Assembly: GCF_963662255.1 (NCBI RefSeq) | Contig: NC_085047.1 | Location: 16,908,924 to 16,972,923, forward strand | Length of the DNA stretch: 64,000 nt | Reading direction: 5' to 3' | From: Cinclus cinclus | Taxonomy: Eukaryota > Chordata > Aves > Passeriformes > Cinclidae | In this document: piece after piece, positions 26,011 to 37,920 of the stretch | How positions within the stretch are numbered: position 1 is the stretch's first letter | Layout: each line of letters opens with the position of its first letter | The notes under the pieces: generated by a model | What the model saw: only the letters and a program-made list of their open reading frames with translations | What the model was told of the DNA's origin: nothing | Database searches by the model: none | Translations under genes and position numbers: made by a program

Positions 26011-29000
26011 AAGAAAAAGAAGTAATGCCAAAGTAAACACATTTACTTATCCCCAAATTGAAACGAGATCCTCATAAGGGCCCATTTCTTTAGCAATGCT
26101 TTTACATCTGCTCAAGCATTTGCTGATGCATCTCTTCTGTCCCAGCTAAAGGTGTGAGGCAGCGCATTTATTGATAACACATTTTCTTTTTCTGAAGTGG
26201 GAAATCAAGCATTTTACAGTATGGATGTAAGACAGAAGGAAATGATACCTTGAATATATACACTTCTCATTGTCACTTTGCCACTTTTGACACTGCAGAT
26301 GTGGCTGGATAATGGTGACATTTGTAATCTGTGACTTGTGTAATTGCTGGCACCACCAACCAGGCTGCAACCTGGGAACAAGGGACCTGCTGCTGAAAAC
26401 TCCCACGTTTCACTCCGTGCAACACCTCGGGCCTTTTCCTCTTTGACCAGAAGTTGCTTCAAAACATATTTGCTGAAAATAAGCAGATTATTACTTTAGA
26501 AATAGATATACATAGGTTGCTTTTTCCAAAGTGTTCTGGCCTCATTTTCCCACATTTCCAAGTTTTAAGCTTCTGATAAACCACCTCATCTGCTGTAACA
26601 GGAATATCATCCACTCTTCATGCAGTATCCGTCCAGCACCTCTCCTGGGACACTTTCAACTAGCATGTGAGATTTTGATATTCCAGGCACGTATTCTATC
26701 TTATTCCATTGCCTTGCCACAGACCTCAGCACACCAACTTAATTGTTCATTTGTCTGGACCTGTCAATTCCTCCATTTCTGCACTCCCACTTCGGTATGA
26801 GCCTTCTGTCAGGTGGTGGGAAAACTCAGAGATTATCACATAGCACAGCATCATTTATTTAGTCTATCAAACAGGAACTATTGATTGAATGAGCTTGTTT
26901 GCTAGCAAACCTGCAACATTGTTTTAGCAAGAAATAGCTTAGCTTACCTAAGAACTGGACCCTAGGAACTTAGATAAACGATGTGAAATACCACTGCTTT
27001 GCTGTTACCTTTTCAAGTGAAAAAATTAACACTATAATAACGAAATCTAGACATGCTGAAAAAAACAAAAGGGGAAATCATCTGAGAGAAAAATTAGAGA
27101 CAAAACCAGTTTATATTAAGTCCTAACAGTTCCTGAGGGTGTAATGAAAACTTTTGAATAGATGAAGCATTTATGGTAATTGCAGTGAATAGAACATATA
27201 CTACCAATTTCAGGTTTGTTGCAAAATATCGTTTTCTAAAGAAAGGACAACTGGAATTTTATTTATTATTTATTTATTTTTATTATTTTTTTTGAAACCA
27301 AATAATTGTCTTGTTTAAAAGACCAGGATCTGCTTACCAGAAAAGCCTTTTTGTATGGTATTTTCAACACTTAAGATATAAAACCAAATAATATTTTGTG
27401 GTTTTTAATAGCCCTCCCTGCCCCCCAAACAACCTCGTCCCTTCCTCCTCAACAAACTCAGATGAGCAGTTTTTGTAGAAAAGTCAAAGGCCAGTATCAG
27501 AAAACCAGTATCTCTATTGAAATTACCTTCTTTCAAAGCAAAACAACTGGAGGAGGTTAAAGCTCAAATACTCACCAGGCTTGTGGACATTCAAATTTCT
27601 TTTTAAGGTCCACAGGAGGACTTAAAACACTGTCCCTGCAGGGACATCCAGAGTCCACTTTCCTTTTGCTTCTCTTTTGCCACATGTTTTGGCAATTAGT
27701 TGATCTGAGGCATCAGACCTTTACTTATTCTCCCACGAGAAATCACTGAACAGCTCAGGGACATAAAGGCCTGAGGACACAAAGGAGGCTATGGCTGTAG
27801 AGTTCCCAAATCCACAAAACAAAGGTTTTGTAGAGGAAAGCCATACATGGAAATGGATAAGGTAGTGATAAAATTTGGATCCTCCTCCTTATCTGACAGT
27901 ACAGAGTAGCTCTTGAATTCAACTTGTCTAAGTTCTGCCCACCTCCCAGAAGTATGAATCATAGCTGAAGTTGTCTCCTCATGTATTTAACTATTTCTTT
28001 CTTCGGTTTTGTTCCAGGCTAAAAAAGAACTGAGCTAACAATTATAATTATCAGGGGAAAAAGAACATTTGAAAGCAGAACTTACAGAAATTTCTATGTT
28101 GAAAGTGCAAAGGATGCATTCGAATTAAGGCCCCAACATCTGTTCTTCAGAAGATAATCCAAAGCAACCTTCAGCTTCTTCATGTCAATGTAATATGAGA
28201 AACTTACTCACAAGTGGCAAAGGAGTAGATAATTTTGCGGTTGTGTTTTCTCCAAACACAGGATTGGTCCAGAGGCCAAAGTCTTATACAACTGAGAAGC
28301 CATCAAGATGGTGACAGTTTTATAGAACAAAATGCTGAAGATTCTGTAAAAAAAACAGCTCTGTCAAAGCAGAAAAAAAAATCATGTCAGGAGTCTTATA
28401 ATATGACTGCATTAAGAAGGTTTTTAAAATCAATACATGGTATACATCACACTTAATTCAATTTTAGGAATTTTTAACTAGGTTATACCTTGGCAAGGTG
28501 ACCTATTAGGTCATTTTAAACTCAGTTTTTATCTGTCCAAATAATGAACTCTAGAAGGCTAGGAAATAAGCACTTCAGAGTATGCTTTAGTGCAAAGACT
28601 TCCAAAGAGGAGGTTATTGTACTGAAATTGTCAAAATCCTGTCTGGATAATCATACAGACAAGAAAAACCCTAAGAATTGCTATCTATCTGTTAGTTTCC
28701 TCTGACAAGATAAAATAAGGCACAGACAAGGTGCTAAAAGGAATGGAGACAGTCATTGCCATTAATGAAAAAGCTTATCCCAAAATGGTTGAAGGAATGC
28801 TAGGAAAAAATAAAGTAGCAATTTCCCCAACAAACACTCTAAAGCAAAGAAAATAGAAATCTGTAAGATGTCATTTAAAATATAAGTAAATATCTTATTT
28901 TCCACAAGCAATTACTGACTGTTTCTTCTTTTCAGTCATAAATGATTGATGTCTTTGGATTTTATTCTTTTCTCTGTGTGTCAAAACCTTTACTCTGTGG

Positions 29001-29104
29001 GACTTTTTTTTGATCTTTAGGGGAGATGTATGTGCAAATCCCAGCATCTCTGTTCTCTCTGGCTTGTACTTCCACAGAGAGCATAGGGGAAAGAGAATTA
29101 AGAG
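26011..29104. other. unique AT-rich DNA, no gene seen
   Basis: The only clear repeat is a TTTA/TTATT-rich low-complexity stretch at 27257-27293. The final 170 bp before the LTR include a purine-rich run at 29086-29104. No gene motif was recognised. Confidence 0.4.
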
Positions 29105-29795
29105 TGTCAGGAAAACTAGTCCACAAACACCAGAGGTTTATGTCCAAAAAGGAGACGGAGGAGTCCTTGTACTTTATTCGAATAAAGGGAGAGGCCATGG
29201 GGCATTTTCCCTGGGATGTCTCAAATTTTTGGAGGACACAGCCTCCTTTTTATCCTAATTTCCCTCTCTCTTTCCCCATGGGCTGAGGTGCTTGTGAGGT
29301 ACAGATTTCCCAGAACGCCTGATTAACCTAAGATTCCCCTCTAATGTATAACCCTCCCTTTTAATTTTTAATTCTTATAGAATTAATGGGTTTTCCCCAT
29401 TTCAATATCAATATCCAGTTTCATTTATCAGCAAACCTACAGTTTGTTTGTATCAGTGGAATTATTCCCATTGTTTCTTTTATCTCTCAGTACTAGTTTT
29501 ATCTACCAGCAGACCCACGGATTGTTTGTAAAGACAAATCCATCACTCCTCTCAAGAGCCAGTCTGACCCATGTGCCTGCTGGAAGGGAGGAGCCCACCA
29601 TAAGTGTGTCAGATCCGACAGACTCGTGTTTCAGGCACTCCTCTGAAACCACCAGCAGCTGAAATGCCACCAGGTCCTCAGGTGCTCTTTTCCCAAGCTC
29701 CACCTTCTTCCCTCACCAAGAATTTTATTCTTACTTACAGCCCAGAGGAACCCACTTCATTTTGTCCTGTCCCTGAGGATGGGGAGAATTGAACA
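29105..29795 (-). mobile_element. retroviral LTR, probably solo
   Basis: Read on the minus strand, the segment has the order of an LTR. A U3-like region is followed by a TATA-type GGATAAAAAGGAGG near 29245-29258, about 60 bp further an AATAAA signal inside the 16 bp palindrome at 29172-29187, then a short U5 ending in CCTGACA at 29105-29111, which gives the terminal CA. The sequence style matches LTRs I associate with songbird endogenous retroviruses, but no library was searched. The right edge is uncertain; TG...CA termini would be satisfied with the U3 start at about 29795. No internal retroviral sequence was found beside it, so it may be a recombined solo LTR. Confidence 0.55.
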
Positions 29796-30026
29796 CTTTC
29801 CCCACCACCACAGCCCTTTACTTACCCACAGGTCACCATGTCCCCACTTCCAGTGATCTACACTGAACTCTTCACTTCTTCCAGCCCTTCCATCTCTGAG
29901 CACCTCACAAATGGGAAATAGAAAAGGTGTAAAACAATCAGAAAGCTGTGTGAAAGCAAATCTCAGGATGGAGAAATACAAGAATGCTGAAGATGCAAGG
30001 ACAAGAAACAATAGGGCTATGAGCTG
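29796..30026. other. spacer between two LTRs
   Basis: About 230 bp of non-coding DNA. It may be host sequence or the undetected end of one of the flanking LTRs. Confidence 0.35.
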
Positions 30027-30538
30027 TGTAGAGATAGGCCTCAGGAAAATATGTTAAGCAAGATAGTAGAAATACGTAAGCTTAATAATGAAGCTTTATC
30101 CATTGTTTTAAGCTATTACAAACAAACATTGTTCAAAGCAAGATGCATGTGCAGCTTTATCAATTGGCCTGAGCAAACTCTTGTAAGCTCTTAATATTAT
30201 GCCATTGGCTAGAAAATTGTTCAAAGACTTTGTAACAAGGAGAACTTCATCTGCTGTGCCAATAGCTGAAGCTATTCCATCTCCCGTGCTTGGCTCTGTA
30301 AAATGAAATTGATTGTGATGGAATAAGGCTTCGAGTCAAATGCTTCACCAGTCCCATCTCATTGTTTGTATATATATAGATATACATGCAAAGATAAGAG
30401 AAAAAATATCCCAGAACCAGCAGTGATGCTGCCTTGTTTCATTTTATGAAACAACTCTTGGAATCTCCAGATAGTTATACCTGCTGAATAATCCTTTTGG
30501 GTTATAAATGGATATTATTCTTGTCTCTTCCTGGCTGC
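30027..30538 (+). mobile_element. 5' LTR of a betaretrovirus-like ERV
   Basis: Starts with TGTAGAGATAGGCCTCAGG, a start familiar from avian ERVK-type LTRs, and runs to about 30538. GGAATAAGGCTTCGAGTC near 30319 could be the polyadenylation region, with a degenerate signal. At 30539 the sequence TGGACACCC could be a degenerate tRNA primer-binding site directly after the LTR. The orientation is set by the gag-like frame that begins 75 bp further on. No second copy of this LTR was noticed downstream, so the provirus is truncated. Confidence 0.55.
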
Positions 30539-30613
30539 TGGACACCCATCCTAGGATTGAGTTGAAGAAGACACCTTGTGGGGAGTCAAGTTGAGCTCTC
30601 TGGAAACAAAATC

Positions 30614-30886
30614 ATGGGACAAGATTTGTCTATTGAGAAATGGGATGTTTATCACCAGCTAAAGACAATTGTTACTACTAAACCTCATATTAATATTCAG
30701 GATGATGAATTGAAAGACCTTTTAAGGTGGACCAATACTAACTATTCTAATGTAGACCCTAAGTCTGTCTTCAGACACTTTTTTGGGTTGTTGTGCACTG
30801 GAATCTTTATAATTTATTCACTCTCAAATGAGATCGGAGCATGGTTAAATTATTCCTGCCTGTCATGTGATGAAAAATGTTCATAA
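30614..30886 (+). pseudogene. truncated ERV gag, matrix-domain start
   Basis: In a retrovirus, Gag builds the particle shell, and its N-terminal matrix domain is usually myristoylated and binds membrane. Here the ATG at 30614 opens with MGQ, giving the Gly-2 expected for myristoylation. Residues 1 to about 58 have the charged helix and Leu-Leu-Arg-Trp pattern of betaretroviral matrix proteins (KDLLRWTNTNY near residues 36-46). After that the likeness is lost: the frame turns hydrophobic and stops at 30886, which suggests a frameshift or a deletion junction. The protein is about 90 codons against several hundred in an intact Gag. It sits 75 bp past the proposed LTR end, the usual place for gag. 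The 30578 upstream ATG in the same frame is not favoured. Capsid, protease, pol and env are not seen here. Confidence 0.6.
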
Positions 30887-31290
30887 TTTACAGACACAGG
30901 AGAAGCTGCTCTGGAGAGTGCTGCCCCACCTCTGAGGTCCCATCCCTGTGGTGGGACCAGGCTGCCAGCTCCAGTGGATGTTTTGGGTAAAGAGCAGCTG
31001 CTGCAGCAGAACTGTGTCCCAGTGGGACGTGGGGTGTCCTGGCTGTGCACTGCATGTGAGCTGGGCAGTGCTGCAGCTCATGGCTGTGACCCCGGAGGAC
31101 GCTGCTGCCAGATGTTGCAGAATGCCATCACTCAGCAGAGCTGCTCCTCAGTGATGAGTGAAGGCTGATGGACTCACAGCAGCTGCCAAGGAACAGGGCT
31201 CCTCAGGCTCCTCAGGGAGCCACAGCCCAGCCACTTCTGCTCAGCTCATGGCCAGAATTGAAGTCTAAGGTTTTCTTACAGCCAGAAAAT
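30887..31290. other. GC-rich block beside the gag fossil
   Basis: Noticeably richer in G and C than its surroundings, with many CTGCTG and CAGCAG words. Two overlapping plus-strand frames (30948-31168) read through it and are Cys, Gln and Ala rich. It could be decayed internal retroviral sequence or unrelated host DNA; I cannot assign it. Confidence 0.3.
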
Positions 31291-31814
31291 ACCACCTAGG
31301 AAGTGTTTGGCTTTTCCTGGCTTTTCAGAAAAGAAAGCTACTCCAGAGCTGATATGCACCATATAGGAAAATATGAAATACACCATACAGCCTCTGGGAG
31401 CTCAGGGAGAAGTGTGGCTATATTCCTGTAGAGGCCCTCAATGTAAACCCCAAAAAGCATTAAAAAGAAGAAATTGGGGTATAATGCTTCCATAGTATGG
31501 AAACCATTACAGCCTGCATTTACTATGAATGCTGTATCAGGCTCCAGTGTTGCTCTTTTGCTAATGCCTACAGACAGCCTATGCATCATCTCTGGCCATC
31601 AGCCTCATTGCTGTTTCTGGATGCTGTATTTTCCTACTGCCTGATGCAGTCACATATGACTTATTTACATTCTCTCTATGACGGATGGGTAACTTTGGTT
31701 ATCCAGAAGAAGGGCAATTAAAAATAACATGAGGTCAACCAGACAGAGATAAGTGAATATTAAAGCATCTGGGAAGGGCAGGTGCTTGAAGATATCACTG
31801 ACAAGGTCTTCAGT

Positions 31815-31864
31815 AAAAAAAAAAAAAAAAAAAAAAAGAAAGAAAGAAAAAAAAGAAGAAAATG
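31815..31864. repeat. A-rich simple repeat
   Basis: Twenty-three A residues followed by GAAAGAAAG and AAGAAG units. Confidence 0.9.
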
Positions 31865-32009
31865 CAACAAATTACCACCTTGACAGATTATTAAATGTTT
31901 AAAGCTTCTGGCAATAAGAGTCGCTAATAAAGAAGCAGTGTAAACCAGAAGACGGTGGCAGCAACAGTAATTATACAGCAGAATGATTAAAAAGCACACA
32001 GCTATAATG

Positions 32010-32180
32010 ACTTTAATCTACTTTATGAGAGAAAATCCAAGATTCAGCGTTCAAAAAATAATCAATTAGGGAGCAAGGGAGATGGGGGGAAAAATCTATT
32101 TAACCTGAATTCCTGCAATCAAGTGATAAATCAGTCAGGAGTAATTGCAGGAATTACTGCAATTCACCATGTTTTGATAA
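32010..32180. other. candidate regulatory block with dyad
   Basis: Contains AATTGCAG, a 6 bp spacer, then CTGCAATT (32143-32164), plus a related GAATTCCTGCAATCA about 35 bp upstream. TAAT cores are frequent (TAATGACTTTAATC near 32006, AATAATCAATTAGG near 32058). No repeat family or coding frame. Composition suggests a homeodomain-bound element, but this is inference. Confidence 0.25.
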
Positions 32181-33439
32181 CACTGCTACTCCACCAGAGA
32201 CTGAAGAACAACTGCTCAGTTACTCAGCATCCAAAGGGACACCACAGGGAAACTTCTGAGAAACTGATGTGCTCAACATGTGCTCAACAGTTCCAGCTGC
32301 TTGGCTGGAAGAATATCCAGCATGACCAAAGTTAAGGTCTCGGTTTGGGGAACTTTTCTTATTTTCATAGCAGCAGAGTAATATCAGTTCAGTGGCACCT
32401 AACAGGCAGGCTCCTTGACTCTTAACCACTTGGAGATTTGTTCCAGGCTGTCCCTGCCCTCAGCCACCCCACTCCCCTGCAGCCACCCCGTGGTGACTGC
32501 TCCTTGCCCTGGGAACTGCCCTGGGAGAGGAGTTCTGCTCACTGCACTCTCACTGTGACCTAGACCTTCTAGCAGGGAAGTGGCAGGAAAGGGACAGGGA
32601 CTGGTGTGGGCAGCAGCCTGGATTTGTGTCATACTGACCGTGCAAGGGAAAAAAAAAAAATCACATTGAAATGTTTCTACACCTGAGTAAAGATCTGTAT
32701 TATTCTGAAGGTCATAACATGCTACTCTGTTCCCCCATGTATCCCCTTCTGCTCATTCTAGTGAGATTATTTTGCGTATTAAAAATCAGGGGCTTTATAA
32801 AGCTTCTGATTTTATTCCTGTTGGTCATTCTCTCCTATTTGCAAAAAAAAAGTTTTACAACATAGAAAAGTTGACATTATCAGGCATCTGCTTTAGACAT
32901 ATCAGAGAAAAAATCCAACGGCTCCCGCCCCACAAATCAATATAAACATCAATATATCTGTATGGGAAAGATCTTTACGGGGGCTCTTTTTAACATGGTG
33001 GTGTTGGTCTGACATGCCTTGTTTGCTATTACCCTCTTCAAGGTCTGTGTGTGCCAGGATGAGAACCCTGCTCCTACACCTTGATGAAATACTTCTGAGA
33101 GCAGGGAATTGGGTTGAGCTAAATGCACCAGATGCAATGACTAAGTATGAAATATAAATAGCAAGAGCATGGACCAGATCACATGAAAAAGCAGTCTGTG
33201 TGTCAAGATAAAAATTTAATTTCTCATTTGCTACATTCCCGTGTAATTATTTTTGTATTTTAAATAAATACATTAAAGAAATTTTTAATATTACTGCTGT
33301 GCACCTCAACTTTCGGTAAAGTAAGCGTTACACCATTAACTACCAAATAATTAAAAATTCAGTTTCAGAAGGAGGGAGGGATAAACCAACTCAGTAAGGA
33401 CTTATCTGTGTCAAAGCTGCTCTGCTTCTCAACATCTCC

Positions 33440-33625
33440 CAGGAAAAAAATAAGCATTGATCATTATCACCGCACCATCCCTCCTAGTTTGCTTAACGTT
33501 TGAATTTCAGAGTGGGATGCAATTACTTAATATGGGCTTGCACGTGCTATGTTTTCAGACCTAGCATCTATTGACAGCCCCTTGACATTAATTATTTGTA
33601 TTATTGACCTATTTGCATCGTAGAA
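33440..33625. other. candidate conserved non-coding block
   Basis: AT-rich and repeat-free, with GATGCAATTACTTAATATGG near 33514, CATTAATTATTTGTATTATTG near 33586 and the octamer ATTTGCAT at 33611-33618. No coding potential. Compositional evidence only. Confidence 0.2.
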
Positions 33626-34737
33626 AGCTCTCTGGAGAGGAGCTTGGGAACAAGTCAGAGGTGGGGAGGCACAGTTGCTGAAGACAGGGAGGGAGATGCT
33701 GCAGCTGCACTTCTGCAGACTGGGAATGCAGGTGTTGCAGCACTGAGCTCAGGGTGCTTGAGTTATTGCTGTTGTTTTCATCAGTGGGGCTCAAGCAGGG
33801 AAAAAGGCAGCCTCGGTTGTGTCCAAATCCGTAGTGTGACCCTACCTGGCCTGGGGATGTTCCTGTGTCACAAAAGACAGTGAGATGCTTCCCTTGCCAC
33901 GTACCCCATGAAAAAGCAGCCTAGCCCATCCCAGCTAGGAGCTCTTGGGCAGGTGAGCTCAAAGCTAGGCAAGTCCCTGAGGTTTCCAGTAGAGATGCAT
34001 ACACAAAAAATTAGCAAATAAATGAGTCAAGCAAGGAGCAGAACATTAAACTTCAGAAACAGCACCAGAGAGAGATGAAGTTCTAATTGCAGTAACACAG
34101 TAAACACAGAAATCAGAAGAATACAAGCACCAGGGGCACTGGCAGAGCAGCGTGGCCCCAGTGACACAAATAGGGCAGGGACCAGTCTGAGGGCAGGTGT
34201 GGGGGATCCACATAGACCCACAGTGATTCCTGAGCAGCAGCAGCCAGGAGGAGAGCAACATTGCCATAACTTGGGGCAGTGTGTAAGACCTGCAGCTGTC
34301 TGAGAAGGCATCACCCAAAAGCTCACAGTGCTGGGAGGAAATTACCAATGATTAATCTGCCTTAGGTTGATTGTCAGCCTGGTTACACAGCAAGCAAGGT
34401 CTCTGCTAAGTACCTTGAGGGCAAGAATCTACTTGAAAAAAAAAAGATACAAAAATTTGTGACTGTGGAGAGAAACATTGGAATAGGAGAGTGGTGATCA
34501 AAACCCAGTTAGAAATCCAGCAAGTCCTAGGTGTTTGATACTATTTGCATGTCTAGTATTGTATTTCATAGTTGATATTGATCCTGAATGTGTTTTATTT
34601 GTTGTCCTTCAATTACTTTTCATTAAAAAAAGCAGATCAAAATGCTGAGATCCTGATTTGATTTAACCACATACATTTCCTGAGAAAGTAGGCAAAGAAA
34701 AAGGACACAGATTACTCAGTGAAGAATATAGGTATTG

Positions 34738-34800
34738 AAAAGACTGCCCAGAGGAACGATTTCTGTTCACCTGGAGGTGTTGAAGTTGGGGTGAGCACTC
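34738..34800 (+). repeat. possible CR1 relic
   Basis: AGACTGCCCAGAGGAACG followed by CCTGGAGGTGTTGAAG resembles the CR1 3' region just before its end. Only about 60 bp match by eye, so this may be chance. Confidence 0.3.
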
Positions 34801-37800
34801 ACCCAATGCTCACATGCTCTGAGAGGCAGTGAGCTGAAGGGAGGCAGAATGCCCACGGGTTTTTCTCTTTGCCTTGTTCAGGCAATAGGCCAAAGACAGG
34901 AATCAAATAAGAGAAGCTCAAGATTTTCCCACTCAGAGAAAAGGTCTCCCCTTAATGAGCAGTAATAAGAAATTCAGCTTTTCCCTCTCCTCATGCATTT
35001 TTTTTTTTTTGGGAAGATGCAACCAGAGGAAATTTAATACCAATACAGGATGCTGCTTCCCAGCCAACAACCCCTTCACAGAGGTCAGGAGCCACCACTG
35101 CAGGTACCACTGCTCCCCAGGTCAGGGGAAGACACACCTATGCTTTTCATACCCATGGCTTCTTCTGTGAGCCTACAGAAAGAAATAGGAAGCAAAAGCA
35201 GCTCATAGAGCTGTTTAATGGTGAAATGCCTTACTAATGACCACCAGAACAGATTCAAAAAGCTTTAAACTTCAACAGCTGTCCTTATCATTTATCAGTT
35301 ACACCCCAAGAAACCCAGAAACAGAGCCTTTGTTTCCTTCCCACCAGATAAGTTTCTGTTTCCTTGTCACAGTCAGATCCCAGCGCACTCCCCCTCCTCT
35401 CACTTTGCTTCGAGCACATGATGCAGCTCCCAGAGGTCTGCTGTTATCCTTCACACCCCAAGCCCAACCCCAAATGCTCCCTTTAAGGTTGAAATACACG
35501 TTTGTCTCTGGTGGCCTCGCTCCATCTCACTGCGTGCTTGGATTGCCAGAGCAACCAGCTGGGCCAGTAAGTTAGAGAAAGACATTGTTCCCATAGTAAC
35601 TCATTTTCTCTACCCACTCATTAGATCAACACGTTTCAGATCAAAGGTAGACATGAAAATGTCTCAGAAATTATAGTCCAAGGCATTGCTTAAATATGAA
35701 CAAAATCCACCTCACTATCTCAAAAAGCACTCACTGCTTCATATCAGAGCAAACATCTGTAGCTGCTATGCTCTTTGTGCTGTCCTGCCTGAAAGTTATC
35801 AAAAGCATCTTGGATAGTTCTTTTTGTTGCTAGTTTGCAGACAATCACTGAAGTACAGAAACAAAAAGATGCTCCCCACTATTAGATCAGAGCTATAACC
35901 AAGAAAAGAAGGTCACTGTCTCTGTGTACTCGACATTCAGATAATGTTTGCAACTTTGCTGCAGAAAAGGTCTGATTCACACTCCCAGTAGCAGAAAATC
36001 TCTTATCAGTTTCGTCTTCCCCAAATTCAATTTTGTTGCAATTTTAGTATTACAGCATGAGTTGACTTAATGGAAGTTCAAGCCCAAGGAACAGATAAAT
36101 ATGCCAACACCATGTGTCCACACTATACAAAAAAGCCTTTAGGCTGCTTCTGCCCCATCATCATACAGCAACTCTGTCATGCAACAGAAAGAACAAAAGA
36201 AAAAAAGAATCTTGATACTCTACGGACTCTATTCTTTGCCACTGAAGATTTCAAATAACACCTTCTCGTAAAATACAAAGGACATGGAAGTAAGGAATGA
36301 AAAATCTGGAGCTTTAGATAGTGTTTATTTTTGTTTATTTCCTCCCCACGTTCAACTCTGCAGGTGGAATATGAGCAAGTTTTTTAATTGCTATTAATCT
36401 CTCCAAACAGATTTAATGGTTCTCAGGGGGCTCAACCACACATACATGTATTTGTGTGTACTTACACAACAGTTTCAATGCATAGCACTTGTGAAAACTG
36501 CACTTGGAATTCTGGGTCCTGATCATGCCTTGTAATGCAAGAAGTAACCATGAGCTTGCTAAAACCCTGCCTTAGCCTGTTGCCAAGACCCAGTTAAAGA
36601 CTATTTACACCTAAAAACATAATTCAGAGACTGACTCACACTGGCATTTTTGTGTCAATGTGCACTGTGCATTGGTGCCTGAAAAAAAGGATTTTTCCAA
36701 TGACACCCTGCAATTTCAGCAGTCTGTTCAAACCACCAGGAATTGAACTTGGTTGCTTATTTTTTTTTTTTCCCCCTCTGCATCTCTCCTGGTCAGAAAT
36801 CTCATTTTTCAGCCATGAAGCCTTGGTGCACGAGCTCACCCCACTAACATCTCACCTACCTTTTCCTCAGTACGGCTCCTCACAAAAGTGCAATTTACAG
36901 GTGACAAAAATAATTCTCATCCCAGAAAATTGACCCATGGTTCTGGGAAAAAATCATACAAAAGGTGTGATGTATATTATGAACTCAGATGAGCTGATGC
37001 TTTCATAATTTCTGATGGCAAAGTCATTGCAACCCTTTGCCTGGGGGAAAATGTGTGTGTCCCGATTAAGGATCAGGTACTGTAACACAGTAACACGGTA
37101 ACACATCACCTAATGCCTTCACAGTGTTGACTGATTTTATTTTTTTCTCCATTTTCCTTTGTCTCATTAGCTCTTTGACTGTCCTGCCCTCATCTGCTTT
37201 GCTTCTACAAAGAAAGGTGTCACTGCCTTCTTGGAGAATGGGCTCTACAGGGCTGGATGGAGCATGACTGGATCTGCTTTTGTACTGGGGACTCTCTGCT
37301 GTTTTCTGTCACCTGGGGAGACTGAAATTTGGTCCTAGTTTTCAAGTAAGCTGCAGATGAAAGAGACTTTGCCTGCTTTGTTGTGCTGTAACCTTAAGCT
37401 AGAGCATTAAAATATATATGATTTTGGTAATTAAAAAAACTGCAGCCTGTTTCCTGTCATTTATGTTCTCTATACTTTGTGCCTCATTAGAAACATGAGG
37501 GGCATAGAGACACTCCAACACGATGGAAATGTCAGCCAGAGCCAGTGCATTTTGAGTGTTAAAATGCACAGTAAAGTGGTAACCGAATGTAAAGAACAAA
37601 CCATTTTTCTCTTAGCTACTATTATTTTCTGCGTTTAAACTACGGTAGTCAGAACAAAATCACAGACTTTTAAAATGACAAAAGGAGGCTGAATAGGAAA
37701 GCTGGCCACGAATTTCATAAATTCCTGCTACTTAATAGCTGTAGCTCACTGGATCTTCACAAGAAAATACATGTCAGCCATGTCACCACCCAGGGAATAA

Positions 37801-37903
37801 TCACTCTCTGACACTTATCTTCCTGCTTCTTCTCACTGGCAGAGGATAACTGGTTATGATGCCCTGTTTCTATTGGGAAAAGCTAAATACCCTGCTCTCC
37901 CAA

Positions 37904-37920
37904 GGCAGGCAGGCAGGCAG
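37904..37920. repeat. (GGCA)n short repeat
   Basis: About four copies of GGCA. A smaller GCAGGCAGGCAG run occurs again near 38225. Confidence 0.8.
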
